From Streptococcus gallinaceus (GTDB taxonomy: Bacteria; Bacillota; Bacilli; Lactobacillales; Streptococcaceae), in contig NZ_JALJXU010000001.1 of NCBI RefSeq assembly GCF_024170225.1, forward strand, positions 1 to 64,000: DNA of 64,000 nucleotides, given 5' to 3'. The notes under the pieces were generated by a model, which did no database searches, was not told the origin of the DNA, and worked only from the letters and a program-made list of their open reading frames with translations. How positions within the stretch are numbered: position 1 is the first letter of the stretch; each line of letters begins with the position of its first letter. Both the position numbers and the translations under genes were made by a program. This document shows positions 9,232 to 16,671 of this stretch, in pieces.

Positions 9232-9780
9232 ATGGAATTTGAAGAAAAAACAATTAGCCGCAAAGAGATTTTTAATGGCCATATTTTCGACGTGGTTGTC
9301 GATGACGTCGAGTTGCCAAACGGTCTCGGGCAAGCAAAACGAGAACTCATTTTTCACAAGGGTGCAGTCTGTGTCCTTGCCGTGACACCTGAAGACAAGA
9401 TTGTCTTAGTCCGCCAATTTCGTAAGGCCATTGAGCGCGTGATTTATGAAATCCCTGCAGGCAAGCTCGAAGTGGGCGAAGAGGATGCGCTTCAGGCAGC
9501 TGCTCTTCGTGAATTGGAAGAAGAGACAGGGTACACCACTGACAAATTAACCTTGCTTTCAGATTTTTATTCTGCGATTGGATTTTGTAATGAACGCTTG
9601 CGTATCTATCTAGCAGAGAACTTGGTCAAGGTCGAAAATCCTCGTCCGCAAGACGAAGATGAAGTGATTGAACTGTATGAAGTGACCTTAGAGCAAGCCC
9701 TTGATTTAGTGGCTCGTGGAGAAATTTGTGATGCCAAGACCATCATGGCCATTCAATATTATCAACTGCTGAGAAAGTAG
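9232..9780 (+). CDS. NUDIX hydrolase, ADP-ribose pyrophosphatase type
   Basis: 182 residues, ATG 9232 with GGAG upstream. The NUDIX box lies near residues 80-105 (GKLEVGEEDALQAAALRE then LEEETGY). All catalytic residues are present, but the spacer between the first Glu and RE is nine residues instead of seven; I recall the same longer loop in other streptococcal homologues. The N-terminal FNGHIFDVVVDDVELPNG and the IPAGK lead-in are typical of ADP-ribose pyrophosphatases (NudF-like), which turn ADP-ribose into AMP and ribose-5-phosphate. It lies between glmU and macP in one transcript. Confidence 0.88.
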   Translation: MEFEEKTISRKEIFNGHIFDVVVDDVELPNGLGQAKRELIFHKGAVCVLAVTPEDKIVLVRQFRKAIERVIYEIPAGKLEVGEEDALQAAALRELEEETGYTTDKLTLLSDFYSAIGFCNERLRIYLAENLVKVENPRPQDEDEVIELYEVTLEQALDLVARGEICDAKTIMAIQYYQLLRK

Positions 9781-9787
9781 GGTTGGT

Positions 9788-10093
9788 ATGAGCAAGCCCC
9801 TATTAACAGACGAAGTGCTGCAACGTGAAGCCCGTAAAAAACGATTTGGCTACTACGAGGAAGATGCAGAAGACGTCTATGAAGATGATGTAGAAGAGTG
9901 GCAATATGGAGAAGACGACTATCAAGGCTACCAAGAAGGACAGACCATGCGCATTCCTGTGGAAGCCTCGGTGGTAAAGAGTCGTCGAATTGAAACCATC
10001 AAAAAGGAACGATTTAAGTCAAAAGTCAATACCATTTTGTTTTGGATTGTTCTTCTTCTGATTGTATTTATCCTTGCCGTGATTTACTTTTAA
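9788..10093 (+). CDS. macP: Cell-wall synthase accessory phosphoprotein MacP
   Basis: 101 residues: a short conserved N-terminus (MSKPLLTDEVLQREARKK), a very acidic middle (EEDAEDVYEDDVEEW), a basic segment (SRRIETIKKERFKSK) and one C-terminal membrane helix (about 79-100, ILFWIVLLLIVFILAVIYF). This organisation and length match MacP, the streptococcal activator of the class A penicillin-binding protein PBP2a that is phosphorylated by StkP in S. pneumoniae. Placement after glmU and the NUDIX gene also fits pneumococcal synteny as I know it. It acts at the membrane near the division site. Confidence 0.88.
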   Translation: MSKPLLTDEVLQREARKKRFGYYEEDAEDVYEDDVEEWQYGEDDYQGYQEGQTMRIPVEASVVKSRRIETIKKERFKSKVNTILFWIVLLLIVFILAVIYF

Positions 10094-10102
10094 AGGAGAA
10101 TT

Positions 10103-10789
10103 ATGAAATTTGGTATTATTGCTGCCATGCCTCAAGAATTAGGCATTCTTGTAGAAGCTTTGGCAGAAAAAGAAGAAGTCCCTGTCTTGGGCAATACCTA
10201 CTATACAGGTCGCTTGGGCAAGCATGAAGTAGTCTTGGTCCAATCCGGTATCGGGAAAGTCATGTCTGCCATGTCAGTTGCTCTCTTAGCAGACCATTTC
10301 CAAGTGGACGCCGTGATTAACACAGGTTCGGCCGGAGCAGTAGCAGATGGTTTGCAAATCGGTGATGTCGTGGTGGCAGATCAATTAGCCTACCACGATG
10401 TAGATGTAACAGCTTTTGGCTATGCCTATGGTCAAATGGCTGGGCAAGAACTGTATTTTCCAGCAGACCAAGTCCTGCTTGAAAACATGCGGAGCGTCTT
10501 AGTAGAACAAGAATTGGTGAGCCAAGTTGGTCTCATCGCAACAGGAGACAGCTTTATTGCTGGTCAGGATAAGATCGCAGCTATTAAGGCGCATTTTCCA
10601 CAAGTACTGGCCGTAGAAATGGAAGGCGCAGCCATCGCACAAGCAGCGGTTAATGCGGGTAAATCCTTCCTCGTCATCCGTGCAATGAGTGACACAGCCC
10701 AGGGCGATGCCAATATTACCTTTGACGAATTTATCATCCAAGCAGGGGAACAATCCGCTAAAATCTTACTCGCCTTTTTGGAAAAATAG
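10103..10789 (+). CDS. mtnN: 5'-methylthioadenosine/S-adenosylhomocysteine nucleosidase
   Basis: 228 residues, typical for MTA/SAH nucleosidase (Pfs). Conserved features include MKFGIIAAMPQEL at the N-terminus, VINTGSAGAV, the substrate motif VEMEGAAIAQ and the catalytic Asp in AMSDTAQGDA. It splits SAH and MTA after methylation reactions and feeds the LuxS/AI-2 pathway. It ends the glmU operon; its stop codon TAG already lies inside the long copy of the intergenic repeat. Confidence 0.96.
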   Translation: MKFGIIAAMPQELGILVEALAEKEEVPVLGNTYYTGRLGKHEVVLVQSGIGKVMSAMSVALLADHFQVDAVINTGSAGAVADGLQIGDVVVADQLAYHDVDVTAFGYAYGQMAGQELYFPADQVLLENMRSVLVEQELVSQVGLIATGDSFIAGQDKIAAIKAHFPQVLAVEMEGAAIAQAAVNAGKSFLVIRAMSDTAQGDANITFDEFIIQAGEQSAKILLAFLEK

Positions 10790-11079
10790 AGAGTGGGACT
10801 CAATCGTGATTTCGTAGAAATCGATTTTGTAGACACTTGCCTTGCAAGTTCCATTTCCAAATTAAAAAGGTCACCCGGACCTTTTTAACTCACCACCGCA
10901 CAGTTGACTAGCTCAAAAAGGTTCGGTGAACCTTTTAAGGTGGGAGATAGAACTAACGAAGTTAGTTACAAGACTCAAAATTGCTTGCCCAGCAAGGAAT
11001 GAGAACATTCAGTCAACCTCTGCGTCAAACTGTTAAAATTACAAAGAATAACCCAGGACGGAGTCCTAGGTTATTTTTT
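10786..11079 (+). repeat. Structured intergenic repeat, long copy with hairpin chain
   Basis: Shares both modules of the 6343 copy (10786-10830 and 11020-11079), but 189 bases separate them instead of 11. That insert is a row of small perfect hairpins: ACTTG/CAAGT (10835-10849), AAAAGGTC/GACCTTTT (10865-10885), AAAAGGTTC/GAACCTTTT (10916-10936), AACTAAC-GAA-GTTAGTT (10951-10967), CTTGC/GCAAG (10984-10996) and GAATG/CATTC (10997-11010). No reading frame of note crosses it. Confidence 0.75.
11047..11079. terminator. Bidirectional terminator between mtnN and slrA
   Basis: AATAACCCAGGAC pairs with GTCCTAGGTTATT around GGA, with one mismatch, followed by a T run on the plus strand. It serves the convergent glmU operon and slrA. 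Confidence 0.75.
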
Positions 11080-11884
11080 ATTTCTTATTAAAATCGTAAT
11101 CTTTCACAATTTCGATGCTTTCGATTTTGATGTCAGAGGTTGGTTTGTCGTTTGCGCCGGTTTCGGTTGCAGCAATTTTGTCGACAATGTCCATGCCACT
11201 TGTTACTTGTCCAAAGACTGTATAGCCACCGTCTAGGCTAGGATTTCCCCCGTTTTTATAGGCTTCGATGATTTTAGCTGGGTACTTGTCAGAGGTCAAT
11301 TGGCCAGAAGCATCAGCTGTATTTTGGTTGATGTAAAATTGGCTACCATTTGTATTTGCGCCAGCATTTGCCATAGCAAGAGAGCCGCGGATGTTGTAGA
11401 GGAAGGCAGAAATTTCATTTTTGAAACCATTTCCCGCATCAATCGTCTTGTCTTTACCTTTCCAGATAGACTCGCCACCTGTTCCGTTCCCTTTAGGGTC
11501 ACCAGTTTGAATCATGAAATTCTTAATGACGCGGTGGAAAAGAACGCCGTTGTAGTAACCTTCCTTGGCATGCGTTAGGAAGTTTTCCACAGCAAGAGGA
11601 GCTTGTTCTGGGAAAAGTTTGAGTGTAATGTCGCCGGCACTTGTCTTGAGTGTGACAGCAGCCTCATTTTCAGCAATATCCGTTGTCAATTGTGGAAAAA
11701 CGGCATTTGGGTTGTTGATAGCGTAAGCCAAGTCTTTTTGGTGTTGTTGGCTAGCAGAAGTGTCAGTTGAGCAAGTTTGGCTGCTGGTTGCAGCACTAGA
11801 AGAGTTGTCTTTTTCACTTGTCTTTGCACAAGCTGTCAAGAGCAGGCTGGCAGCCAAAGCTGTCCATACGAGAGATTTTTTCAT
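11078..11884 (-). CDS. slrA: Cyclophilin-type peptidyl-prolyl isomerase lipoprotein (SlrA type)
   Basis: 268 residues. A lipoprotein signal with lipobox LTAC (cleavage before Cys19) is followed by a low-complexity Ser/Thr linker (about 24-50) and then a cyclophilin domain: VLFHRVIKNFMIQTGDPKGN, the catalytic-region motif, and GSQFYI and GGYTVFGQV near the C-terminus. It would catalyse proline isomerisation of secreted proteins on the outer face of the membrane. In S. pneumoniae the lipid-anchored cyclophilin is SlrA, and the length agrees. It is monocistronic and convergent with mtnN. Confidence 0.9.
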   Translation of the reverse strand: MKKSLVWTALAASLLLTACAKTSEKDNSSSAATSSQTCSTDTSASQQHQKDLAYAINNPNAVFPQLTTDIAENEAAVTLKTSAGDITLKLFPEQAPLAVENFLTHAKEGYYNGVLFHRVIKNFMIQTGDPKGNGTGGESIWKGKDKTIDAGNGFKNEISAFLYNIRGSLAMANAGANTNGSQFYINQNTADASGQLTSDKYPAKIIEAYKNGGNPSLDGGYTVFGQVTSGMDIVDKIAATETGANDKPTSDIKIESIEIVKDYDFNKK

Positions 11885-12026
11885 GTCAATCCTTTCTGGG
11901 AATCGTTTTATTAGTCACATTATATCATAAATTCCCCATAAAATCTGCCAAAGAAATGGGGAGAGCTAGCTAGTGCTGGCACTCCGTTTATGCTATACTA
12001 GACACAGAAAAAAATGGGAGAAGAAC

Positions 12027-12533
12027 ATGTACGAAGATTATCCAGTAAAACCTTATATCTCGCCAGAACGTGATTTGGCGACAGAAGAATTTAAACCAGT
12101 ACCAAAAAAGAATATGGAGTTGCTAGAAGATGACTTACTGGCAGGAGATATTATCTTGCTCTGGCGGATTGCTTTTGACACCTTTACCAACGAATCTTGG
12201 TTTCCAAAATACTTCGAGTACACCTATGGCATCAATGCTCCAAAGCGGTTGGATATGTTGCTAGATAAAGGCTATGCACAGCTGGAAACAGCCTTTGCTT
12301 CCTTGGATCACATCAATGCGACCAAGAAAAAGAAGATTTTAAAAGACAGAGGAGTCGCCGGCTTGTCTAAAATGAAGGCGGCTGATTTGGAGCAGGCCTT
12401 GAAGGACAATCTGTCTGAAGATGAGTTGGGGAACTGTTTTACCGTTCGAGGAATTCTATTGACGGAAAAAGGACAGGCAGCCATCGATGCCAATCCGCAA
12501 GTCATCGACCGCCATCCAAAGAAAAAATATTAA
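12027..12533 (+). CDS. Conserved hypothetical protein
   Basis: 168 residues from ATG 12027 (GGAGAAG ribosome site at 12015-12021); the frame is open further upstream but without a ribosome site. I do not recognise the family. The protein is soluble and charged. A helical stretch (KKKKILKDRGVAGLSKMKAA then DLEQALKDNLSEDEL, about 92-127) resembles a SAP-like helix-turn-helix, and the C-terminus is basic (RHPKKKY). The aromatic segment LLWRIAFDTFTNESWFPKYF is conspicuous. It is monocistronic, with a terminator downstream. Confidence 0.55.
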   Translation: MYEDYPVKPYISPERDLATEEFKPVPKKNMELLEDDLLAGDIILLWRIAFDTFTNESWFPKYFEYTYGINAPKRLDMLLDKGYAQLETAFASLDHINATKKKKILKDRGVAGLSKMKAADLEQALKDNLSEDELGNCFTVRGILLTEKGQAAIDANPQVIDRHPKKKY

Positions 12534-12567
12534 ATCCAGCACCTTGTCCGCGCGACGGGTTGCTGAA

Positions 12568-12598
12568 AAGGCTGAATCACTTGGTTCAGTCTTTTTTT
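12568..12598 (+). terminator. Rho-independent terminator
   Basis: AAGGCTGAA pairs with TTCAGTCTT (one G-U pair) around an 8-base loop, and a T run follows. It ends the hypothetical gene at 12027. Confidence 0.8.
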
Positions 12599-12637
12599 AA
12601 AAACTTGTTCAGCCGTCATATTGAGGTCATATACTCC

Positions 12638-12646
12638 TGCTAGACT
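12638..12646 (+). promoter_or_regulatory. Extended -10 promoter of the ABC/two-component operon
   Basis: TG-C-TAGACT about 30 bases before the permease start. No operator is obvious, but TCATATTGAGGTCATAT just upstream has repeated TCATAT units that could bind the operon's own response regulator (inference). Confidence 0.5.
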
Positions 12647-12675
12647 AGAAAAAAAGAAAGAAAGTAGGAAATACT

Positions 12676-13767
12676 ATGCACTACGCTTGGAAAGAGTTGC
12701 TCTTTTACAAAAAGAAATATCTTCTTATCGAACTCCTTATTATTCTAATGATGTTTATGGTTGTTTTCTTATCGGGTCTGGCAAACGGCTTAGGGCGGGC
12801 GGTTAGCGCAGCGATTGAAAATAATCCAGCGAATCACTATCTCATGTCTGATACGGCAGAGGGAATTATCACCTTTTCAAATCTGGACCAAGATCAGGTC
12901 AAGGCAATTGGAGAACTGGATTCAGACCAGGAGACAGGTCTATCTATCCAGCGAACTGGCTTGGTTCAACAAAGTGGGGATACGGATACGTTGGATGCCA
13001 TGTATTTTGTGGTTAACCCAGCTAGTTTTATAGTTCCAAAAGCGATTGAAGGAGAGGATTTGGCTGATAAGGCTAACACAATTCTTGTCAATGATAGCTT
13101 GAAGGCTAAGGGTGTGAAATTAGGGGATGTAGTAGAGGATGATATGAGTGGGCTCAAGTTGACCGTCATCGGCTTCACCCACAATGAAATGTACGGTCAC
13201 GGTCCAGTTGCCTATATTTCAGAAAAAACTTATACAACCTTGCAACAAGAAAAAAATCCAAACTACAGCTACCATCCACAAGTGATTGCCTTAAAAAATA
13301 AGTCATTGAGCGGTAATAGACCAAATAAGGTAGAAGTGCTCGATAAAGAGACAGTCATCTCAAAAATCCCGGGATACAGCGCAGAACAATCCACGCTTAA
13401 TATGATTTTGTGGGTATTGGTTTTGGCCTCTGCAGCGATTTTGGGAGTGTTCTTCTATATCATTACCCTGCAAAAACGCCATGAATTTAGTGTAATGAAG
13501 GCGATTGGAATGAGCATGGCAGAGATTTCGAGCTTCCAGCTAGCGCAGATTCTTCTACTGGCCTTGATGGGTATCCTCGTTGGGGATGGTTTGGCTTATG
13601 CCCTATCTCTTGTCTTGCTAGTATCTATGCCGTTTGTCCTCAATGTGGAAAATATTGCGCTGGTATCTCTTGCCTTTCTTGTTATTGCACTTTTAAGCAG
13701 CGGCTTGTCCATTTTGAAAGTCGCAAAAATTGATGCAGTTGAAGTGATAAATGGAGGAGAAGAATAA
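12676..13767 (+). CDS. ABC transporter permease, FtsX/HrtB-like
   Basis: 363 residues. One membrane helix near 14-36 (LIELLIILMMFMVVFLSGLA), a large extracellular domain (about 40-245), then three helices in the last 120 residues form the MacB/FtsX permease fold. The N-terminal phrase VVFLSGLANGLGRAV closely recalls HrtB, the haem-efflux permease. The ATPase gene overlaps its last base, and a regulator and sensor kinase follow, an order known for the streptococcal hrtBA-hssRS operon. Substrate (haem versus peptide antibiotic) is inference. Confidence 0.8.
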   Translation: MHYAWKELLFYKKKYLLIELLIILMMFMVVFLSGLANGLGRAVSAAIENNPANHYLMSDTAEGIITFSNLDQDQVKAIGELDSDQETGLSIQRTGLVQQSGDTDTLDAMYFVVNPASFIVPKAIEGEDLADKANTILVNDSLKAKGVKLGDVVEDDMSGLKLTVIGFTHNEMYGHGPVAYISEKTYTTLQQEKNPNYSYHPQVIALKNKSLSGNRPNKVEVLDKETVISKIPGYSAEQSTLNMILWVLVLASAAILGVFFYIITLQKRHEFSVMKAIGMSMAEISSFQLAQILLLALMGILVGDGLAYALSLVLLVSMPFVLNVENIALVSLAFLVIALLSSGLSILKVAKIDAVEVINGGEE

Positions 13768-14450
13768 TGGAAAATGTGATGGAATTAAAGGGAATTTCCA
13801 AATATTATTTGGATGGTGAGGAGCAAGCAGTCATCTTGGACGAGCTTGACTTGACAGTGCAAGCAGGAGAATTTGTGGCCATTCTAGGTCCGTCTGGTTC
13901 TGGGAAAAGTACATTGTTATCTATTGCGGGGCTTCTCTTGAGTGCGGATGGTGGACACTTGCTCTTGGATGGGCAAGATGTGACCAAACTGTCTCAGAAG
14001 GAGCAGACCAAACTCCGTCGGCACAAATTAGGTTTTATTTTCCAAAGTCACCAATTGCTTCCCTACCTGACTGTACAGGATCAATTGGAGCAGGTGGCGC
14101 GTTTTGACCGAGATAGTGAGAAGGATAAGAGTCGCGCTGAAATTTCCCAACTGTTAGGTGAACTGGGTATGGGAGGCTCCGCTCATAAATTTCCACGTCA
14201 ATTATCCGGTGGTCAAAAGCAACGAGCTGCGATTGCCCGAGCCTTTATTCACCAACCTAAGTTGATTTTGGCAGATGAACCAACAGCCAGCTTGGATGAG
14301 GCTAGAGGTCGCCAGGTGACGGAGTTGATTCGTAAGGAAGTGACGGAAAGAAAGACCGCAGCGATCATGGTAACGCATGATGAACGGATTCTCGATTTGG
14401 TGGATACTGTTTACCGGCTTAAACACGGGAAATTAGTCAAAGAATCGTAA
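13767..14450 (+). CDS. ABC transporter ATPase, HrtA-like
   Basis: 227 residues with Walker A GPSGSGKST (41-49), Q-loop near FIFQSHQLLPYL, signature LSGGQKQR, Walker B LILADEPTASLD and the switch His in THDER. This is the LolD/MacB-type ATPase that powers FtsX-fold permeases. The start shares a base with the permease stop, so the pair is translationally coupled and works as one transporter. Confidence 0.93.
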   Translation: MENVMELKGISKYYLDGEEQAVILDELDLTVQAGEFVAILGPSGSGKSTLLSIAGLLLSADGGHLLLDGQDVTKLSQKEQTKLRRHKLGFIFQSHQLLPYLTVQDQLEQVARFDRDSEKDKSRAEISQLLGELGMGGSAHKFPRQLSGGQKQRAAIARAFIHQPKLILADEPTASLDEARGRQVTELIRKEVTERKTAAIMVTHDERILDLVDTVYRLKHGKLVKES

Positions 14451-14471
14451 AATATGTGCTAAAATAAGGGC

Positions 14472-15143
14472 ATGATTAAAATACTAGTAGTAGAAGATAA
14501 TGCCCTTCAACAGACTTTGATTGCCACTAAACTCAGACAGGATGGCTACCAAGTCTTGGTGGCAGAAAATGGAGCAGTTGCTCTGGATGTATTGGACAAG
14601 ACGGAAGTACAGTTGATTGTGACCGATATCATGATGCCCTTATTAGATGGCTATGAATTGATTCAATCTCTTCGTCAAGCCAGTTATCAGGTGCCCATTA
14701 TTGTGATGACTGCCCGCTCGCAACTGGATGATATGGAAAAAGGATTTGAGTTGGGCGCAGATGACTATATGGTCAAGCCCATTCAGCTGCAGGAGTTAGG
14801 ACTGCGTATCAAGGCTCTCTTGCGCCGCGCCAATATTTTTGCGAGTCATCAGTTAAAAGTAGGGGACTGTCTCTTGGACGAGGAGCAATTTAGCCTGTCT
14901 AAGGGAGACACTCTCTTGACTTTGCCCCAAAAAGAATTTCGGCTTCTCTTTCATTTGCTCAGCTACCCCAATAAAATTTTCACTCGCTTGGAGTTGTTGG
15001 ACAACATCTGGGGAATGGAAGACGATTTGGACGAACGCCTAGTAGATGCTTGTATCAATAAACTACGCCGCAAGGTAGAACATTTTCCGGATTTTACCAT
15101 TGAAACTGTGAGAGGAGTTGGTTACCGTGTCCATGAAAACTAG
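14472..15143 (+). CDS. OmpR-family response regulator (HssR-like)
   Basis: 223 residues. The receiver domain (1-118) has the acidic pocket E8-D9, the phospho-acceptor D52 (VTDIMMP), T-A-R and K-P at VKPIQ. The C-terminal winged helix (about 125-221) contains LTLPQKEFRLLFHLLSYPNK and ends TVRGVGYRVHEN. Wording in this part resembles HssR. It lies 21 bases after the ATPase gene and overlaps the kinase gene, so it probably regulates the exporter encoded in front of it. Confidence 0.92.
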   Translation: MIKILVVEDNALQQTLIATKLRQDGYQVLVAENGAVALDVLDKTEVQLIVTDIMMPLLDGYELIQSLRQASYQVPIIVMTARSQLDDMEKGFELGADDYMVKPIQLQELGLRIKALLRRANIFASHQLKVGDCLLDEEQFSLSKGDTLLTLPQKEFRLLFHLLSYPNKIFTRLELLDNIWGMEDDLDERLVDACINKLRRKVEHFPDFTIETVRGVGYRVHEN

Positions 15144-16194
15144 CCGCTTTCGGATACCGCTACGCCACTATTTTACGGTCATGTTTGCTGCGACCCTGAC
15201 TGCCTGTGTCTTGCTGGCATTGGTTCTGGTTACGCTTGGATTTGTGCTTTTTTATCATGGAGTATTAACAACTTTAGTCCTTCATTTTGCAACCTTTCTG
15301 GTCTGTGTACTAACTATTGTTTTTGGAGCCATTAGCATGTGGTATGGGGCTGTTCATTTGACCAAGCCGATTGAAGAAATCAATCAAGTGGTAGCCAATG
15401 TCAGTCGGGGAGAATTTGTCGGTCATGTGGATCGAAATGCCGAACGCCGTAAGAATTTTGCCTACTACAATGAACTGGATGAACTGTCTGAAAGCATCAA
15501 TGGCATGATCCAATCGCTGTCACAGATGGATTATATGCGCAAGGATTTTATGACCAATGTCTCTCATGAGCTCAAGACGCCTATTGCAGCTATTGCTAAT
15601 ATGAGTGAATTGTTGCAGGATTCTCAACTGGATGAAGCAAGTCGGTTAGAATTTACCCGGCTCATTCAAGAAGAAAGTAAGCGGCTCAGTCGTCTGTGTG
15701 ATACCATGTTGCAAATGTCTCGGGTTGATCATTTGGATAGTCTAGGGCAGCTACAAACTATTCGTCTGGACGAGCAGATTCGGCAGGCGATGATTGCTTT
15801 ATCGGAGAAGTGGACCGGTAAGCAGATTGCTTTTCGCCTAGACAGTGATGCGGTGATCCTGCAGTCCAATCCAGACCTGCTCATGCAAGTCTGGGTCAAT
15901 CTATTGGACAATGCCATCAAGTATTCGGGGCAAGAGGTGGATATTTCTGTTAGCATTCAGGAATTGGCAGACGAGTGGGTTATCCTAATCTGCGATAAAG
16001 GATGTGGGATAGCGAGCGACCAGCTGCCACGCATTTTTGAAAAATTTTATCAGACGGACTCCTCCCGTCACCAAGAAGGTAACGGCTTAGGACTGGCTAT
16101 TGTCGAGCGGATTATGAAGCTATGCGGTGGTAGGATTCAAGTGACCAGTCAGCTAGGAAAAGGCAGTCAATTTACCATTTACCTACCCAAGTAA
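15133..16194 (+). CDS. Sensor histidine kinase with minimal extracellular loop
   Basis: 353 residues from ATG 15133; GTG 15127 is also possible, and both lie inside the regulator gene behind GAGAGGAG. Two membrane helices (about 14-38 and 45-68) are joined by a very short outside loop, so there is no extracellular sensor domain. A HAMP-like segment follows, then the dimerisation helix with H145 (NVSHELKTPIAAI) and the ATPase lobe (NLLDNAIKYS, DKGCGI, GNGLGLAIV). This short-loop layout is typical of intramembrane-sensing kinases that read the membrane or a partner transporter, here the ABC exporter of the same operon. Confidence 0.88.
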   Translation: MKTSRFRIPLRHYFTVMFAATLTACVLLALVLVTLGFVLFYHGVLTTLVLHFATFLVCVLTIVFGAISMWYGAVHLTKPIEEINQVVANVSRGEFVGHVDRNAERRKNFAYYNELDELSESINGMIQSLSQMDYMRKDFMTNVSHELKTPIAAIANMSELLQDSQLDEASRLEFTRLIQEESKRLSRLCDTMLQMSRVDHLDSLGQLQTIRLDEQIRQAMIALSEKWTGKQIAFRLDSDAVILQSNPDLLMQVWVNLLDNAIKYSGQEVDISVSIQELADEWVILICDKGCGIASDQLPRIFEKFYQTDSSRHQEGNGLGLAIVERIMKLCGGRIQVTSQLGKGSQFTIYLPK

Positions 16195-16198
16195 CGCA

Positions 16199-16230
16199 AA
16201 AAGAACCAGACCAAAGGTCTAGGTTCTTTT
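16199..16230. terminator. Bidirectional terminator
   Basis: AAAGAACC-A-GACC pairs with GGTC-T-AGGTTCTTT around AAA, with A/T runs on both sides. It separates the kinase gene from the convergent rhodanese gene. Confidence 0.85.
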
Positions 16231-16528
16231 ACTGTTCAAGTGGACCAGTCCAAGCGTCAGTTCCGCCCGTGACGTTGGTCACATCAAATCCATTTTCTTC
16301 TAAAAATTGGCAAGCGCGTGCGGAGCGGCCACCCATCTGGCAAACGACATGGTAGGGAGTCTCCTTGTCGAGTCTTGAAATAGATCCGCCCAGCGTACTG
16401 AGCGGCAGATTGATTGCTCTTGGAATGTGGCCAGCGGTATACTCATTTGCTTCTCGGACATCCAGTAGCTGAATGGATTGTCTTTTTAAGAGTTGGACCA
16501 GTTGGCTGGTTGTCAGTGATTTTTGCAT
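16229..16528 (-). CDS. Rhodanese-like domain protein
   Basis: 99 residues, a single rhodanese domain. The active-site loop is C-Q-M-G-G-R-S-A (CQMGGRSARACQFL), with the cysteine that carries persulfide sulfur; the upstream LLDVREANEYTAGHIPRAIN is the usual N-terminal signature. It would move sulfane sulfur in the cytoplasm; the acceptor is unknown. The ATG (complement of 16526-16528) has AGGAGGAT upstream on its strand. Confidence 0.9.
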   Translation of the reverse strand: MQKSLTTSQLVQLLKRQSIQLLDVREANEYTAGHIPRAINLPLSTLGGSISRLDKETPYHVVCQMGGRSARACQFLEENGFDVTNVTGGTDAWTGPLEQ

Positions 16529-16635
16529 GGGAATCCTCCTTGCTATGTTTATCTAGATTTTATACTATTTTTCATCAAAAGGTCAAGGAGTCCGTGTTGC
16601 GGGCTATTTTCATATCTGAAAAAATAGGAGAAATA

Positions 16636-16644
16636 TGATAAAAT
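16636..16644 (+). promoter_or_regulatory. Extended -10 promoter of ftsK
   Basis: TG-A-TAAAAT at 16636-16644, 27 bases before the ftsK ATG. Confidence 0.55.
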
Positions 16645-16671
16645 AAAAAGATATGGAATAGTGAGGATTTT

